Program-made: the position numbers and the translations under genes
Assembly (NCBI GenBank): GCA_910578385.1
Contig: CAJTQV010000007.1
Location: forward strand, 94,613-158,612
DNA from: an uncultured Muribaculaceae bacterium
Lineage (GTDB): Bacteria; Bacteroidota; Bacteroidia; Bacteroidales; Muribaculaceae
DNA length: 64,000 nt
Reading direction: 5' to 3'
Notes under the pieces: model-generated
What the model saw: the letters and a program-made list of their open reading frames with translations, nothing else
What the model was told of the DNA's origin: nothing
Databases searched by the model: none
Shown here: piece after piece, positions 25,129 through 33,286 of the stretch
Layout of the letters: the number at the start of each line of letters is the position of its first letter
Numbering within the stretch: the stretch's first letter is position 1

Positions 25129-25575
25129 TGTAAATAACTTGTAGATAACCCCCGTTTTTCTGTAGAAAACCCTGTCCAAAACTCGTAAATAACTATAACC
25201 CCGAAAACTTGCATATCTCGCTAACCCTCTTATACAAAGTCTTTTCCAATTATCCAAATTTATTTTTCGCTTTCCCGGCCCCATCTTTTCAACCCCTTTT
25301 CAACATCCCGGACCCCACTTTTCTACACTTTTCTACAGCCATCTGCCGAGAATTTATTAACTTTGCACTTATCTACAGGATGTAGACAAACTGCACATCA
25401 ACCTGATTTTCAATAGCAGTTCCTGTCAACACCTGTTGATAACCATGACCCGGAATTCAATAACTCAGATTTCCAAATTTTAGGGCTAAAAGTTATTGTG
25501 GGTTATCAACAGCGTTTATTGTTGTTGATTATTTTTTTATTTAATTTTTAATTTATTCTAATCTTATAATAAAAC
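25129..25575. other. Cluster of DnaA-box-like 9-mers, candidate oriC
   Basis: About ten 9-mers close to TTATCCACA in either orientation fall within 390 bp. They are TGTAAATAA (25129), TGTAGATAA (25140), TGTAGAAAA (25161), CGTAAATAA (25184), TTATACAAA (25230), TTATCCAAA (25250), TTATCTACA (25369), TGTAGACAA (25381), TGTTGATAA (25434) and TTATCAACA (25503). The best ones differ from the consensus by one base. A very AT-rich stretch (25517-25575) follows and could be the unwinding element. This is the make-up of a replication origin. Neither dnaA nor other origin genes are adjacent, and the palindromic repeats do not change orientation here, so the call remains tentative. Confidence 0.45.
25358..25365 (+). 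promoter_or_regulatory. -7 box within the DnaA-box cluster
   Basis: TAACTTTG is followed after 3 nt by the DnaA-like 9-mer TTATCTACA, so a DnaA-type protein there would cover the transcription start. The next gene (nadA) begins 215 bp downstream. No -33 box is clear. Confidence 0.35.
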
Positions 25576-25579
25576 TAAA

Positions 25580-26518
25580 ATGAAGCCTCAGGATTCAGCG
25601 CTCCGCGAAGAAATCGCCCGGTTGAAGAAGGAAAAAAACGCGCTCATCATGGCGCACTATTACCAACGCGACGAGATACAGGAAATTGCCGACTTCATAG
25701 GCGACTCCCTGGCTCTGGCCCGCAAGGCCGCTGAGACAGACGCGGATATAATTGTGATGTGCGGCGTGCATTTCATGGGCGAGACTGCCAAGATTCTCTG
25801 CCCCGACAAAAAGGTACTCGTGCCCGACCTCGCCGCAGGCTGTTCTCTGGCCGACAGCTGCGACCCGGAGGAGTTCGCCCGTTTCGTCAAGGAGCATCCC
25901 GGCTACACCGTAATCAGCTACGTCAACACCTCCGCGGCTGTCAAGGCTCTCACCGATATAGTGGTCACTTCCGGCAATGCCCGCAAGATTGTGGAGTCTC
26001 TTCCGGCCGACGAGAAAATCATATTCGGTCCCGACAAGAACCTCGGTGGCTACATCAACTCTGTCTCCAACCGCGAGATGCTTCTCTGGCCCGGCGCGTG
26101 TCACGTTCACGACCGCTTCTCTCTGGAGAAGATACAGCAGATGAAGAAGGAGCATCCCGGAGCAAAGATACTGGTTCACCCCGAGTGCCGCCGTCCGCTC
26201 CAGCTCATCGCCGACAAGGTTGGTTCTACGGCCGCCCTTCTCGACTTCGCACGCACCGACGAGGCTCAGGAATACATAGTGGTCACCGAGAGCGGTATCC
26301 TCTTCGAGATGCGCCGTGAATGCCCTTCAAAGACATTCCTCGCCGCTCCGGCCGAAGATTCCGAATGCCAGTGCAACGAATGCGACTACATGAAGCTCAA
26401 CACCCTCGCGAAGGTCGCAGCCGCTCTCCGCGACGAGCAACCGGAGATTCTCGTAGACCCGGAGGTTGCCGCCCGTGCCGTCAAGCCTATTGAACGAATG
26501 CTGGAACTCTCCAAATGA
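25580..26518 (+). CDS. nadA: Quinolinate synthase
   Basis: The 312-residue protein matches NadA, the 4Fe-4S enzyme that condenses iminoaspartate with dihydroxyacetone phosphate to quinolinate in NAD synthesis. Hallmarks are MAHYYQRDEIQEIADFIGDSLAL, CGVHFMGETAKIL, PDLAAGCSLADSC, GPDKNLGGYI, WPGACHVHDRF and HPECRRPLQL. The three cluster cysteines are expected in the AGCSLAD, GACHVH and C-terminal NECDYM segments. The gene overlaps the following methyltransferase by four bases (ATGA). The leader is the DnaA-box-rich stretch. nadB and nadC are not in the window. Confidence 0.96.
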   Translation: MKPQDSALREEIARLKKEKNALIMAHYYQRDEIQEIADFIGDSLALARKAAETDADIIVMCGVHFMGETAKILCPDKKVLVPDLAAGCSLADSCDPEEFARFVKEHPGYTVISYVNTSAAVKALTDIVVTSGNARKIVESLPADEKIIFGPDKNLGGYINSVSNREMLLWPGACHVHDRFSLEKIQQMKKEHPGAKILVHPECRRPLQLIADKVGSTAALLDFARTDEAQEYIVVTESGILFEMRRECPSKTFLAAPAEDSECQCNECDYMKLNTLAKVAAALRDEQPEILVDPEVAARAVKPIERMLELSK

Positions 26519-27099
26519 GCCGTGAGAAGAAGAATATAGTGGAGCTCACGCGGTGCAGTGTGGCCGATTACCGTGCCATGCGCAAGCTGCCGCTGCGTGT
26601 CTTGGCCGACAACGTGCGCTCCATGCACAATATCGGTTCCCTGTTCCGCACCTCCGATGCTTTCCGTATCGAAGAGGTCATATTAGGGGGTATATCGGGC
26701 AGACCGCCCCATCCGGAAATCTCAAAGACCGCCCTCGGGGCCGACGAGTCGGTGGCATGGCGGCATGTAGCCGACGCCGTGGCCGAGGTAGAGCGGCTGA
26801 AGGCTGACGGATGGACTATATGCGCTCTTGAGCAGGCACACGACAGCATACCGCTCCAGGACTTCCGTCCCGGAGCGGCAGAAAACAGATTGCTTCTTGT
26901 CGTAGGCAACGAGGTGAACGGCGTTGACCAGCGAATCGTCAGCATGGCCGACCATGTGCTTGAGATTCCTCAGGAGGGTACCAAGCACTCGCTCAACGTG
27001 GCGGCCTCAGCGGCCATAGCCCTCTTCCACCTCTATCAATGCGCGTCGAGCCAGTTGGTGGCCACCCCCGACGAGGCGGTCAAGGTGACGGCACCCTGA
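26515..27099 (+). CDS. SpoU/TrmH-family RNA 2'-O-methyltransferase
   Basis: A 194-residue SPOUT methyltransferase using S-adenosylmethionine. Motif 1 is in NVRSMHNIGSLFRTSDAF, motif 2 is VVGNEVNGVD and motif 3 is IPQEGTKHSLNVAASAAIALF, in the standard knot order. Substrate, tRNA or rRNA, cannot be told; the short length without an N-terminal extension resembles TrmL/TrmH-type proteins. It is translationally coupled to nadA. Its last 64 bp overlap the 3' end of polA on the opposite strand, and its C-terminal tail (after about residue 175) is encoded entirely in that overlap. Confidence 0.92.
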   Translation: MSREKKNIVELTRCSVADYRAMRKLPLRVLADNVRSMHNIGSLFRTSDAFRIEEVILGGISGRPPHPEISKTALGADESVAWRHVADAVAEVERLKADGWTICALEQAHDSIPLQDFRPGAAENRLLLVVGNEVNGVDQRIVSMADHVLEIPQEGTKHSLNVAASAAIALFHLYQCASSQLVATPDEAVKVTAP

Positions 27100-29855
27100 T
27101 ATGCCCCCTCCATCTGGCGTGCCACAAGTTCCTGCATCACGCCGATTTCCTCCTCGGGCACATTGAAATTAAGTTCGTCATGAACCTGCATTATCATGCG
27201 TGAGCGCAGACCGCGTTCACGCATTTCTTTATATATGCGTATCATTGCCACCTTGATGATGTCGGCCGCCGTTCCCTGTATAGGAGCGTTTATGGCATTT
27301 CGCTCGGCATATCCGCGCACCACCGGATTACGACTGTTGATGTCGGGCAGCATGCGCTTGCGCCCCATGCGCGTCTCGACATACCCGTTCTCTCGTGCAT
27401 GTTCCACACTGTCGGCCATATATTTCTTGACCGTCGGGAATGTCAGGAAATAATTGTCAATTATCTCCTTCGCCTCGCCTCGCGGAATTCCGAGACGTGT
27501 AGATAGGCCGAAGGCCGATATGCCGTAGACTATTCCGAAATTCGCCGTCTTTGCGTGGCGGCGCTCGTTGGCTGTCACGTCATCGAGTTCCTTATGGTAT
27601 ATCTTCGCCGCCGTTATGGCATGTATGTCCCTGCCGTGGCGGAATGCGTCGAGCATGATCTCATCGCCGCTGAAATCCGCCAACAGACGCAGTTCAATCT
27701 GAGAGTAGTCGGCCGAAAGGAACAGACAGCCCGGCTCGGCTATGAACGCGCGGCGGATCTCGCGTCCTTCATCATCGCGCACCGGAATGTTCTGAAGGTT
27801 AGGAGCCGACGACGACAGACGCCCCGTGGCCGTCACGGTCTGGTTGTAATTCGTATGCACACGTCCCGTTTCCGGATTGATAGCTGCCGGAAGAGCCGTT
27901 ATGTAAGTATTCAGCAGTTTCTTCAACGCACGGAATTCAATTATCTTCGCAGCGATCGGATGCTTCGGAATCAGTTTCTCAAGCACATCCTCGCTCGTGC
28001 TGTATTGTCCGGTCTTGGTCTTCTTCGCCTTCGGGTCCAGTCCGAGACGGTCGAAGAGAATCTCCCCCACTTTCGCAGGTGAGCCGACATTGAACTCCTC
28101 TCCGGCCATTTCATAAATCTCATGTTCGAGATCCGAGATGCGGCTCTCCATATCCTTCTCAGCCTCCTTGAGGGCGGCTGTGTCTATCCTTACTCCGGTC
28201 ATCTCCATCTCGGCCAATACCGGTACAAGGGGCATCTCTATGTCGCGCAGAAGAGCCTCCATGCCTCCGGCACGTACCGCCTCTTCCAGAGGCTCCCGCA
28301 GACGTAGTGCTACGTCGGCCTGCTCGCATGCCCACAGTCCGGTCAGCTCTATGTCCGTGCCTGAGCTGTCGCGGTTCTTGGTTCCGCGCCTTGATGTCGT
28401 TGTCTTGCCCGGGTACGGCTTCATCTCATATTGCAGATATATCGGGGCGAGCGATTCAGCACCATGGCGCATCTCCGGCTGGAGTACATAATGGGCGAGG
28501 GCCACATCATAGAAATTCACAAGCGCAGGTGCCGAGTCCGTGCGTCGTCGTCCGGCCACCACGTAATCGCGCTTGGCATTGAAGCTCACTTTCTCTATGT
28601 CACCGCGTGCCATAATGTCGAGCACTGCAGCTGTGCCCTCCGCAAAATCTGCCGGTACGAAGAAGGCCTTCCCTTCCGATGTCGCCACTGCCGTGCCGAT
28701 CCATGCCGACATGGCATCATTCTCGCCGTCGGCCATCACGAACAGGCCGCAACGCTCCGCAGTCTCAAGCCCGCGCTTCATCTCGGCAAGGGCTGTGGTG
28801 TCGGTCACCATCCGGTAATCCGCGCCGCTCATGTCGGCTTTCCTTATATAAGAAGGAGTTTCCTCCTCCTTTTCGGTCATGACCGCGCTTTCCTCACCCC
28901 CGAAGTCAGCATCATCAAACAGCGATGGTGCGCCCTGCGGAGCAGCCGGCTTGGCCTCCGGCTTGACAGTTCCAATACCCTTGTCGAGACGCTTGGCCAC
29001 ACGGTCCATCAATGTCTTGAACTCAAGCTCGCGGAATATGGCGAACAGCTTGTCTCGGTCCACCGGACGTCTCACAAGGTCATCCGGCTCTATGCCCACC
29101 GGAACATCCGTGCGTATCGTGGCCAGATATTTGGAGAACTTGATCTGCTCCGCGTTCTCCTCCACCTTTTTCTTTATGGCGCCTTTCAGTTCCGAGGTAT
29201 GCTCCAGCAGATTCTCTACCGAGCCGAACTCATTTATCAGCTTCACGGCGGTCTTCTCACCCACACCGGGGCAACCCGGTATGTTGTCAATCTTGTCACC
29301 CATCAGCGCGAGCAGGTCGATGACCTGACCGGTGTTCTGTATGCCGTAACGCTCGCAGACCTCCTCCTCGCCGCGCAGCTCGAAGTCCTGCCCACGGTAG
29401 GCAGGCTTATACTGCAGCACACCGGGGCTGACCAACTGACCGAAATCCTTGTCCGGAGTCATCATATAGGTGGTGAAATCCTCCTTCTCGGCCATCTTGG
29501 CGAGGGTGCCGATCACGTCGTCGGCCTCATAGCCCTCCACTTCCACAACCGGAATATTGTAAGCCTTCACAATCTCCTTGATGATAGGCACCGAGAGCTT
29601 TATATCCTCCGGGGTTGCGGAACGCTCAGCCTTGTAGCCCTCATAGGCTTCATTACGGAACGTCGGTCCCGCCGGGTCGAAGCAGACCGCTATATGTGTG
29701 GGATTCTCCTTGCGAAGAAGTTCCTCCAGAGTATTGACAAACCCGAAAATGGCCGAGGTGTTGAACCCGGCCTGGGTTATGCGAGGCATCTTTATAAGTG
29801 CGTAATAAGCCCTGAAAATAAGCGCATACGCATCGAGCAAAAAAAGTTTCTTCAT
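27036..29855 (-). CDS. polA: DNA polymerase I with a degenerate 3'-5' exonuclease domain
   Basis: From MKKLFLLDAYALIFRAYYAL (ATG at 29855) the protein has 939 residues. It has an N-terminal 5'-nuclease (GYEADDVIGTLA, MTPDKDFGQL, GDKIDNIPGCPGVGEKTA) and a central exonuclease-like domain. A complete polymerase domain follows with SADYSQIELR, the O-helix RRHAKTANFGIVYG and MIMQVHDEL. In the exonuclease domain the usual D-x-E motif of ExoI is replaced (LFVMADGEND), and later motifs read SFNAKRDYVV and NFYDVALAHY. Proofreading is therefore doubtful. An in-frame ATG at 29888 would add 11 unrelated residues. The 3' end overlaps the SpoU gene. It serves in repair and Okazaki fragment processing. Confidence 0.96.
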   Translation of the reverse strand: MKKLFLLDAYALIFRAYYALIKMPRITQAGFNTSAIFGFVNTLEELLRKENPTHIAVCFDPAGPTFRNEAYEGYKAERSATPEDIKLSVPIIKEIVKAYNIPVVEVEGYEADDVIGTLAKMAEKEDFTTYMMTPDKDFGQLVSPGVLQYKPAYRGQDFELRGEEEVCERYGIQNTGQVIDLLALMGDKIDNIPGCPGVGEKTAVKLINEFGSVENLLEHTSELKGAIKKKVEENAEQIKFSKYLATIRTDVPVGIEPDDLVRRPVDRDKLFAIFRELEFKTLMDRVAKRLDKGIGTVKPEAKPAAPQGAPSLFDDADFGGEESAVMTEKEEETPSYIRKADMSGADYRMVTDTTALAEMKRGLETAERCGLFVMADGENDAMSAWIGTAVATSEGKAFFVPADFAEGTAAVLDIMARGDIEKVSFNAKRDYVVAGRRRTDSAPALVNFYDVALAHYVLQPEMRHGAESLAPIYLQYEMKPYPGKTTTSRRGTKNRDSSGTDIELTGLWACEQADVALRLREPLEEAVRAGGMEALLRDIEMPLVPVLAEMEMTGVRIDTAALKEAEKDMESRISDLEHEIYEMAGEEFNVGSPAKVGEILFDRLGLDPKAKKTKTGQYSTSEDVLEKLIPKHPIAAKIIEFRALKKLLNTYITALPAAINPETGRVHTNYNQTVTATGRLSSSAPNLQNIPVRDDEGREIRRAFIAEPGCLFLSADYSQIELRLLADFSGDEIMLDAFRHGRDIHAITAAKIYHKELDDVTANERRHAKTANFGIVYGISAFGLSTRLGIPRGEAKEIIDNYFLTFPTVKKYMADSVEHARENGYVETRMGRKRMLPDINSRNPVVRGYAERNAINAPIQGTAADIIKVAMIRIYKEMRERGLRSRMIMQVHDELNFNVPEEEIGVMQELVARQMEGAYQGAVTLTASSGVATNWLDAH

Positions 29856-29958
29856 ACCTATATAACGCACCCGGCTCCCAAAACACATAACGGTACCGCT
29901 CTTTTCTACATTAAAAGTTTCACTCTTTTAAAAGTTTCCCTCTTTTCTACATAAAAAA

Positions 29959-29982
29959 GGTAGCTGCCCGAAAGCAGCTACC
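29959..29982 (-). terminator. Intrinsic terminator after the TPR lipoprotein gene
   Basis: Read on the - strand, GGTAGCTGC-TTTCGG-GCAGCTACC is followed by TTTTTTAT. It lies 66 bp after the stop at 30048 and separates that gene from polA, which is transcribed in the same direction. Confidence 0.85.
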
Positions 29983-30012
29983 CTCTTTTATTTGTCCTTG
30001 CGTAGACTTTTA

Positions 30013-30040
30013 TTTGTCCAAGTGTGGAGCTCCAGCTCCC
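30013..30040 (+). repeat. Family-C short palindrome, degenerate
   Basis: TTTATTTGTCC lead, then GGAGCT-CC-AGCTCC (near 30025-30038), just beyond the stop codon of the - strand lipoprotein gene. Confidence 0.6.
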
Positions 30041-30047
30041 GTTCTGC

Positions 30048-31745
30048 TCAGAGCATCGACAGGTTGTAGTTTGCGAACTCAAGGTCATTCTGTGCGCGCT
30101 GACGGAGCGAGCTGTCAAGTTTCACGGCCTGACGCAGATTGTTCATCACCATGTTCTGGTTGTTGGTGCGTGCGCCCAGCACAGCCGACAGATAGTAGGT
30201 AGTCGCATCCGGAGTCTTGATGGCTCCCAAGATGTCGCGTGCCTCCGTATAGTTCTTGTTCAGAATCTGGGCAAGAGCGGCATTGTTGGTCTTCTGGTCA
30301 CCGAAAGTGCGGATAGCCTTCTGAAGGTCACCGTGAGCCAGATAGTAAACGCCCATCGCGTCAGCGACCTCAGGCACACCTGCGGCGGCGCCGAACTGCT
30401 CGTTGGCCTTCGAATAATCATGGTTGAGCATCGAGATAAGACCGAGGTTCATCTCCGGCTCCTTGGCCGAGGGATTCAGACGGTGTGCATGTTCGAAATT
30501 AGCCTGTGCTCCTTCATAGTCACCTGCGATATACTGAGTCATACCGAGGTTGTTGAACGTGCGGTAATCTTTCGAATGAAGCTCTGCCGAAGTATTGTAG
30601 ACCTCCATCTTCTTCATGTTGTCGTCAGTCAGGGTGGCGATGTAGAGCATCTCCTCCTCGGTCAGCTTCTGCGGATCCTTGTTGAAGAGGTCAACAAGCT
30701 CCTGGTCGCTCTTGCCGAGAGTGTTGATGGTAGCCATCACACGCGAATAACGGAGCTGCGGAAGAATCTGGTCTGCCAGCTCGTTGAACACCGACGAGAG
30801 ATTGCGGATCTCACGCTCACGCTCCACCGGATCCGGATAGAGCTTCAGGACGCTGAGGATAAGGTCTTTGTCCTGGATGTTGCTCTTCTCCACGAGCTTC
30901 TCGAAGCCCTCCCAGTCCTCGGGAGTAAAAGATGCTGTCAGCTCACCGAACTCAGTGATTTTGTCTTTCTTGAGCTGAGTCTCCATCAGCTTGGTGGTGT
31001 TAGCCTCGCGCTTCTCGGCAAGCTGGGTATTGAACTCAAGTGTTCCCTCGGGCGAAGCATAAGAATTGATGGTTATACCGGCAATCTCCTGATTGGGAGC
31101 CTTGTTGGCCTCCATCAGCTTCTTGTTGAGGTCGATATAGTCAGCCTTGTCTGTCTGGTTTGCGCGGATATTTGCCTGATTGATCAGGAAGTGGATATCG
31201 GCGGTGTACTTCTCAGAGATAACCTTCTGGAAATTATCCTTGGCAACAGCCGGATGCACGGTCTTGGCCGAAGCGAGAGTCGAGGTAGCGATGACACCCT
31301 CACCAACCTTCACACGGGGCAGAGAATAAACCTTGCCGTTCTGGTCAACCGAGAAATCAAGATAAAGGTTACTCTTGGCCATCTCAGGCAGATACTCGAT
31401 AGAGAACGGGATGCTCACCATACCACCATTCGAATAATTCACCACCTGACCGTTTGCGCGGACATCCTCTCCCTGGAAGATTACAGGCGTAGCCGAAGCC
31501 TCGCCCCAGGTACCTGCGCTCTTCTCCCACTGGATTACAGGAGTTGCGGTAACCTTGGCATTCTTCACCATAAACTTCGGAGGCAGCGTACCCTTCACGG
31601 TACCAGGCACCACCTCGCCCACCGTCTCCAGCGGAGTCGGGGTTGTAGCGAAATAATCACTCTTGAACTGGCCGAGCTTCTTCGAGCAACCGGTAAGACC
31701 GATCACAGCCACACCCATAGCCAGATAAAACAATTTTCTATTCAT
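30048..31745 (-). CDS. TPR lipoprotein with OmpA-like segment
   Basis: A 565-residue lipoprotein with a lipobox LTGC (Cys20). Residues 40-170 form a beta-rich N-terminal domain. Residues 180-250 resemble an OmpA-type peptidoglycan-binding fold (ADIHFLINQANIRANQ, ITINSYASPEGTLEFNTQLAEKREAN). The C-terminal half has tetratricopeptide repeats (YRTFNNLGMTQYIAGDYEGAQANFEHAHRLNPSA). This domain order is seen in conserved Bacteroidales outer-membrane lipoproteins, probably anchoring the membrane to peptidoglycan and holding partner proteins. It is monocistronic with its own terminator. The exact role is unknown. Confidence 0.87.
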   Translation of the reverse strand: MNRKLFYLAMGVAVIGLTGCSKKLGQFKSDYFATTPTPLETVGEVVPGTVKGTLPPKFMVKNAKVTATPVIQWEKSAGTWGEASATPVIFQGEDVRANGQVVNYSNGGMVSIPFSIEYLPEMAKSNLYLDFSVDQNGKVYSLPRVKVGEGVIATSTLASAKTVHPAVAKDNFQKVISEKYTADIHFLINQANIRANQTDKADYIDLNKKLMEANKAPNQEIAGITINSYASPEGTLEFNTQLAEKREANTTKLMETQLKKDKITEFGELTASFTPEDWEGFEKLVEKSNIQDKDLILSVLKLYPDPVEREREIRNLSSVFNELADQILPQLRYSRVMATINTLGKSDQELVDLFNKDPQKLTEEEMLYIATLTDDNMKKMEVYNTSAELHSKDYRTFNNLGMTQYIAGDYEGAQANFEHAHRLNPSAKEPEMNLGLISMLNHDYSKANEQFGAAAGVPEVADAMGVYYLAHGDLQKAIRTFGDQKTNNAALAQILNKNYTEARDILGAIKTPDATTYYLSAVLGARTNNQNMVMNNLRQAVKLDSSLRQRAQNDLEFANYNLSML

Positions 31746-32083
31746 AAAACAAAAGGTTAGTAATCAAAATAACACAAATCCACGCCATAACACAAATCCC
31801 CGCCTCGATCCCCATCCCAGCGTTCCATCCCCACGTTCCCGTCAAGCCCCATCCCTGTTCAGGGCGAGCTTGGCTCGCCGGCTGTGGCGCGACCACCGTC
31901 GCGCACCGCCTCTTCCCCTCCTTCACCCTTACCCCCACCGAGTCCGATAGCGAGCTTGGCTCGCCGGTTGTGGCGCGACCACCGTCGCGCACCGCCTCCT
32001 CCCCAATTTCGCCCCTCAAAGATAATAAAAAACCGTCACACCCACTAAAAAATCCTCCTCAAAATAAAAAAATCACAAAAAAA
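31746..32083. other. Non-coding region with repeats between lipoprotein gene and tRNA
   Basis: The divergent gap is C-rich and holds two family-A elements; nothing coding is seen. A promoter for the lipoprotein gene is expected near 31760-31800 but no clear - strand TAnnTTTG was found. Confidence 0.5.
31864..31992 (+). repeat. Two intact family-A palindromic elements
   Basis: Copies at 31864-31906 and 31950-31992 are nearly identical and 86 bp apart. Each has GCGAGC-TTG-GCTCGC and GCGCGAC-CACC-GTCGCGC. The first has GCTGTG and the second GTTGTG in the linker. Confidence 0.88.
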
Positions 32084-32115
32084 TTTGGAAAACCCGAAAA
32101 AACGCATTAACTTTG
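32084..32115 (+). promoter_or_regulatory. Promoter of tRNA-Lys
   Basis: TTTG at 32084-32087, 20 nt, TAACTTTG at 32108-32115. The tRNA begins 43 nt after the -7 box. Confidence 0.8.
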
Positions 32116-32157
32116 CACTCGCAAACCGGGAGATACACCAACAACTCCTGCGAGCAT

Positions 32158-32230
32158 GACTCCGTGGCTCAGTTGGTAGAGCAAATGACTCTTAATCATT
32201 GGGTCGTGGGTTCGAGCCCCACCGGGGTCA
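32158..32230 (+). tRNA. tRNA-Lys (anticodon CTT)
   Basis: A complete cloverleaf. The acceptor stem GACTCCG pairs with CGGGGTC (one T-G pair), the D arm has GGCTCAGTTGGTAGAGC, the anticodon stem AATGA/TCATT holds loop CTCTTAA, and the T arm has GTGGGTTCGAGCCCCAC. The discriminator base is A at 32230, and CCA is not encoded. It decodes AAG. Confidence 0.96.
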
Positions 32231-32233
32231 CCC

Positions 32234-32262
32234 AAGCCGAAGCAACCGCTTCGGCTTTTTTT
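32234..32262 (+). terminator. Terminator of tRNA-Lys
   Basis: AAGCCGAAGC-AACC-GCTTCGGCTT is a ten-pair stem followed by TTTTTA, 3 bp after the tRNA. Confidence 0.88.
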
Positions 32263-32360
32263 ATACCCCTTTGTATCCATCCCCCCGATTCCCTCAGCCG
32301 TATTAGGGGGTCAATGCAAAAAAACGTGTCAATAAAGGGGCAATGCAAATTATAAACAGC

Positions 32361-32395
32361 AGAGAGGCCGGGCAATCTCTGTCCGGGCCTCTCTT
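32361..32395. terminator. Hairpin between tRNA-Lys and flavodoxin
   Basis: GAGAGGCC pairs with GGCCTCTC (with an inner GGGC/TCC mismatch region). It lies 73 bp beyond the flavodoxin stop on the - strand and probably ends that transcript. The 90 bp before it contain two partial GGGGTCAATGCAAA repeats. Confidence 0.6.
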
Positions 32396-32467
32396 TGATA
32401 TATTAGTGGCTTACGTAATAATTCTTGTGTGGTCTCCCGGGATTAATATTCAGAAATCCCGTGGTGA

Positions 32468-32965
32468 TTACAGCAGAGGCTTGATTTCCTCGACCCAGGC
32501 TGCGATGCGACCGTCTGTCTTGTCGCTCTCGTTGTCTTCATCGAGCGCGAGTCCGACGAATTTACCATCCACCACCGAGGCAGATTCGTCGAATGAATAG
32601 CCATCAGTCGATACCGCTCCGACCATATTGGCTCCTGCTCCCTTGGCTGCCTCATAAAGCTGACCCATTGCATCGCAGTATGTCGAGCTGAACCCGCACG
32701 AATCGCCGCAACCGAAAACTGCTACGGTCTTTCCCGATAAATCGGCCGACTTCAGCACTTCCACTCCGTCATACCACTCATCCTGAAGGTCACCGCATCC
32801 CCAGGTCGATGACCCGAGAATCAGGTTGTCATACGATGCGATTTTTGCTGCGTCAAGCTGCGAGGCACTGAACACATTGCTTACGCCGAGAGCCTTTGCG
32901 ATTTTATTGGCTATCCCTTCACAGTTTCCCGAAGTCGAGCCATAGAAGATTGCTGTCTCTTTCAT
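32468..32965 (-). CDS. fldA: Flavodoxin
   Basis: The 165-residue protein is a long-chain flavodoxin. The FMN phosphate loop YGSTSGNCEGIA is at residues 8-19, the 50s loop LGSSTWGCGDLQDEWYDGV carries the isoalloxazine-stacking Trp, and the 90s loop is GCGDSCGFSSTYCDAMGQLYE. It carries electrons at low potential and can replace ferredoxin in iron shortage. It is transcribed alone. A - strand -7 box CAAAGTTA (read TAACTTTG) at 33000-33007 with a TTTC 20 nt upstream is its likely promoter, which shares a palindromic core with a possible + strand promoter. Confidence 0.95.
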   Translation of the reverse strand: MKETAIFYGSTSGNCEGIANKIAKALGVSNVFSASQLDAAKIASYDNLILGSSTWGCGDLQDEWYDGVEVLKSADLSGKTVAVFGCGDSCGFSSTYCDAMGQLYEAAKGAGANMVGAVSTDGYSFDESASVVDGKFVGLALDEDNESDKTDGRIAAWVEEIKPLL

Positions 32966-32991
32966 ATTTCAATATTTACAAGGTTAATGAT

Positions 32992-33031
32992 TACTTTTGC
33001 AAAGTTAAGCATTGCCGATTGTCTTTGAAAT
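32992..33031 (-). promoter_or_regulatory. Flavodoxin promoter with palindromic -7 region
   Basis: On the - strand TTTC (33031-33028), 20 nt, TAACTTTG (33007-33000). Directly abutting it on the + strand is TACTTTTG (32992-32999), so the dyad TACTTTTGCAAAGTTA could fire in both directions. Confidence 0.55.
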
Positions 33032-33149
33032 ACCATCAATCGGGTATTTTACATGTTCCGCTTCCACGTCACGATTCAGCCTCTACCTGTTGCCGATCTG
33101 CCAGCTGTGCCGCAGATAGTTCTTGTTCTCCCTGCCCCGGCGCTTCTAT

Positions 33150-33181
33150 TTGGAGATTTGAGATTTTAATATTACTTTTGC
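33150..33181 (+). promoter_or_regulatory. Promoter of the AraC/TPR regulator gene
   Basis: TTTG at 33150-33153, 20 nt, TACTTTTG at 33174-33181; the coding start is 106 nt beyond the -7 box. The 321-bp gap between flavodoxin and this gene contains no other feature than the promoters. Confidence 0.7.
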
Positions 33182-33286
33182 AGCAACGGTTACTTGACAC
33201 CCGTTGAGCGGATATGGCGTCTGACCTTAAAAACAATAGGCTATGCCGGCCTTTCTCTTAATGATATGATTTAATGAGTTTGACAT

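Noticed and set aside
28431..29954. Long + strand open frame (507 codons) across polA
   Set aside because: It is antisense to well-conserved polA codons, has no domain and no start context; the frame is open because of the composition of polA.
30024..31760. Long + strand open frame (578 codons) antisense to the TPR lipoprotein gene
   Set aside because: The lipoprotein on the - strand has a signal, lipobox and TPR repeats; the opposite frame has none.
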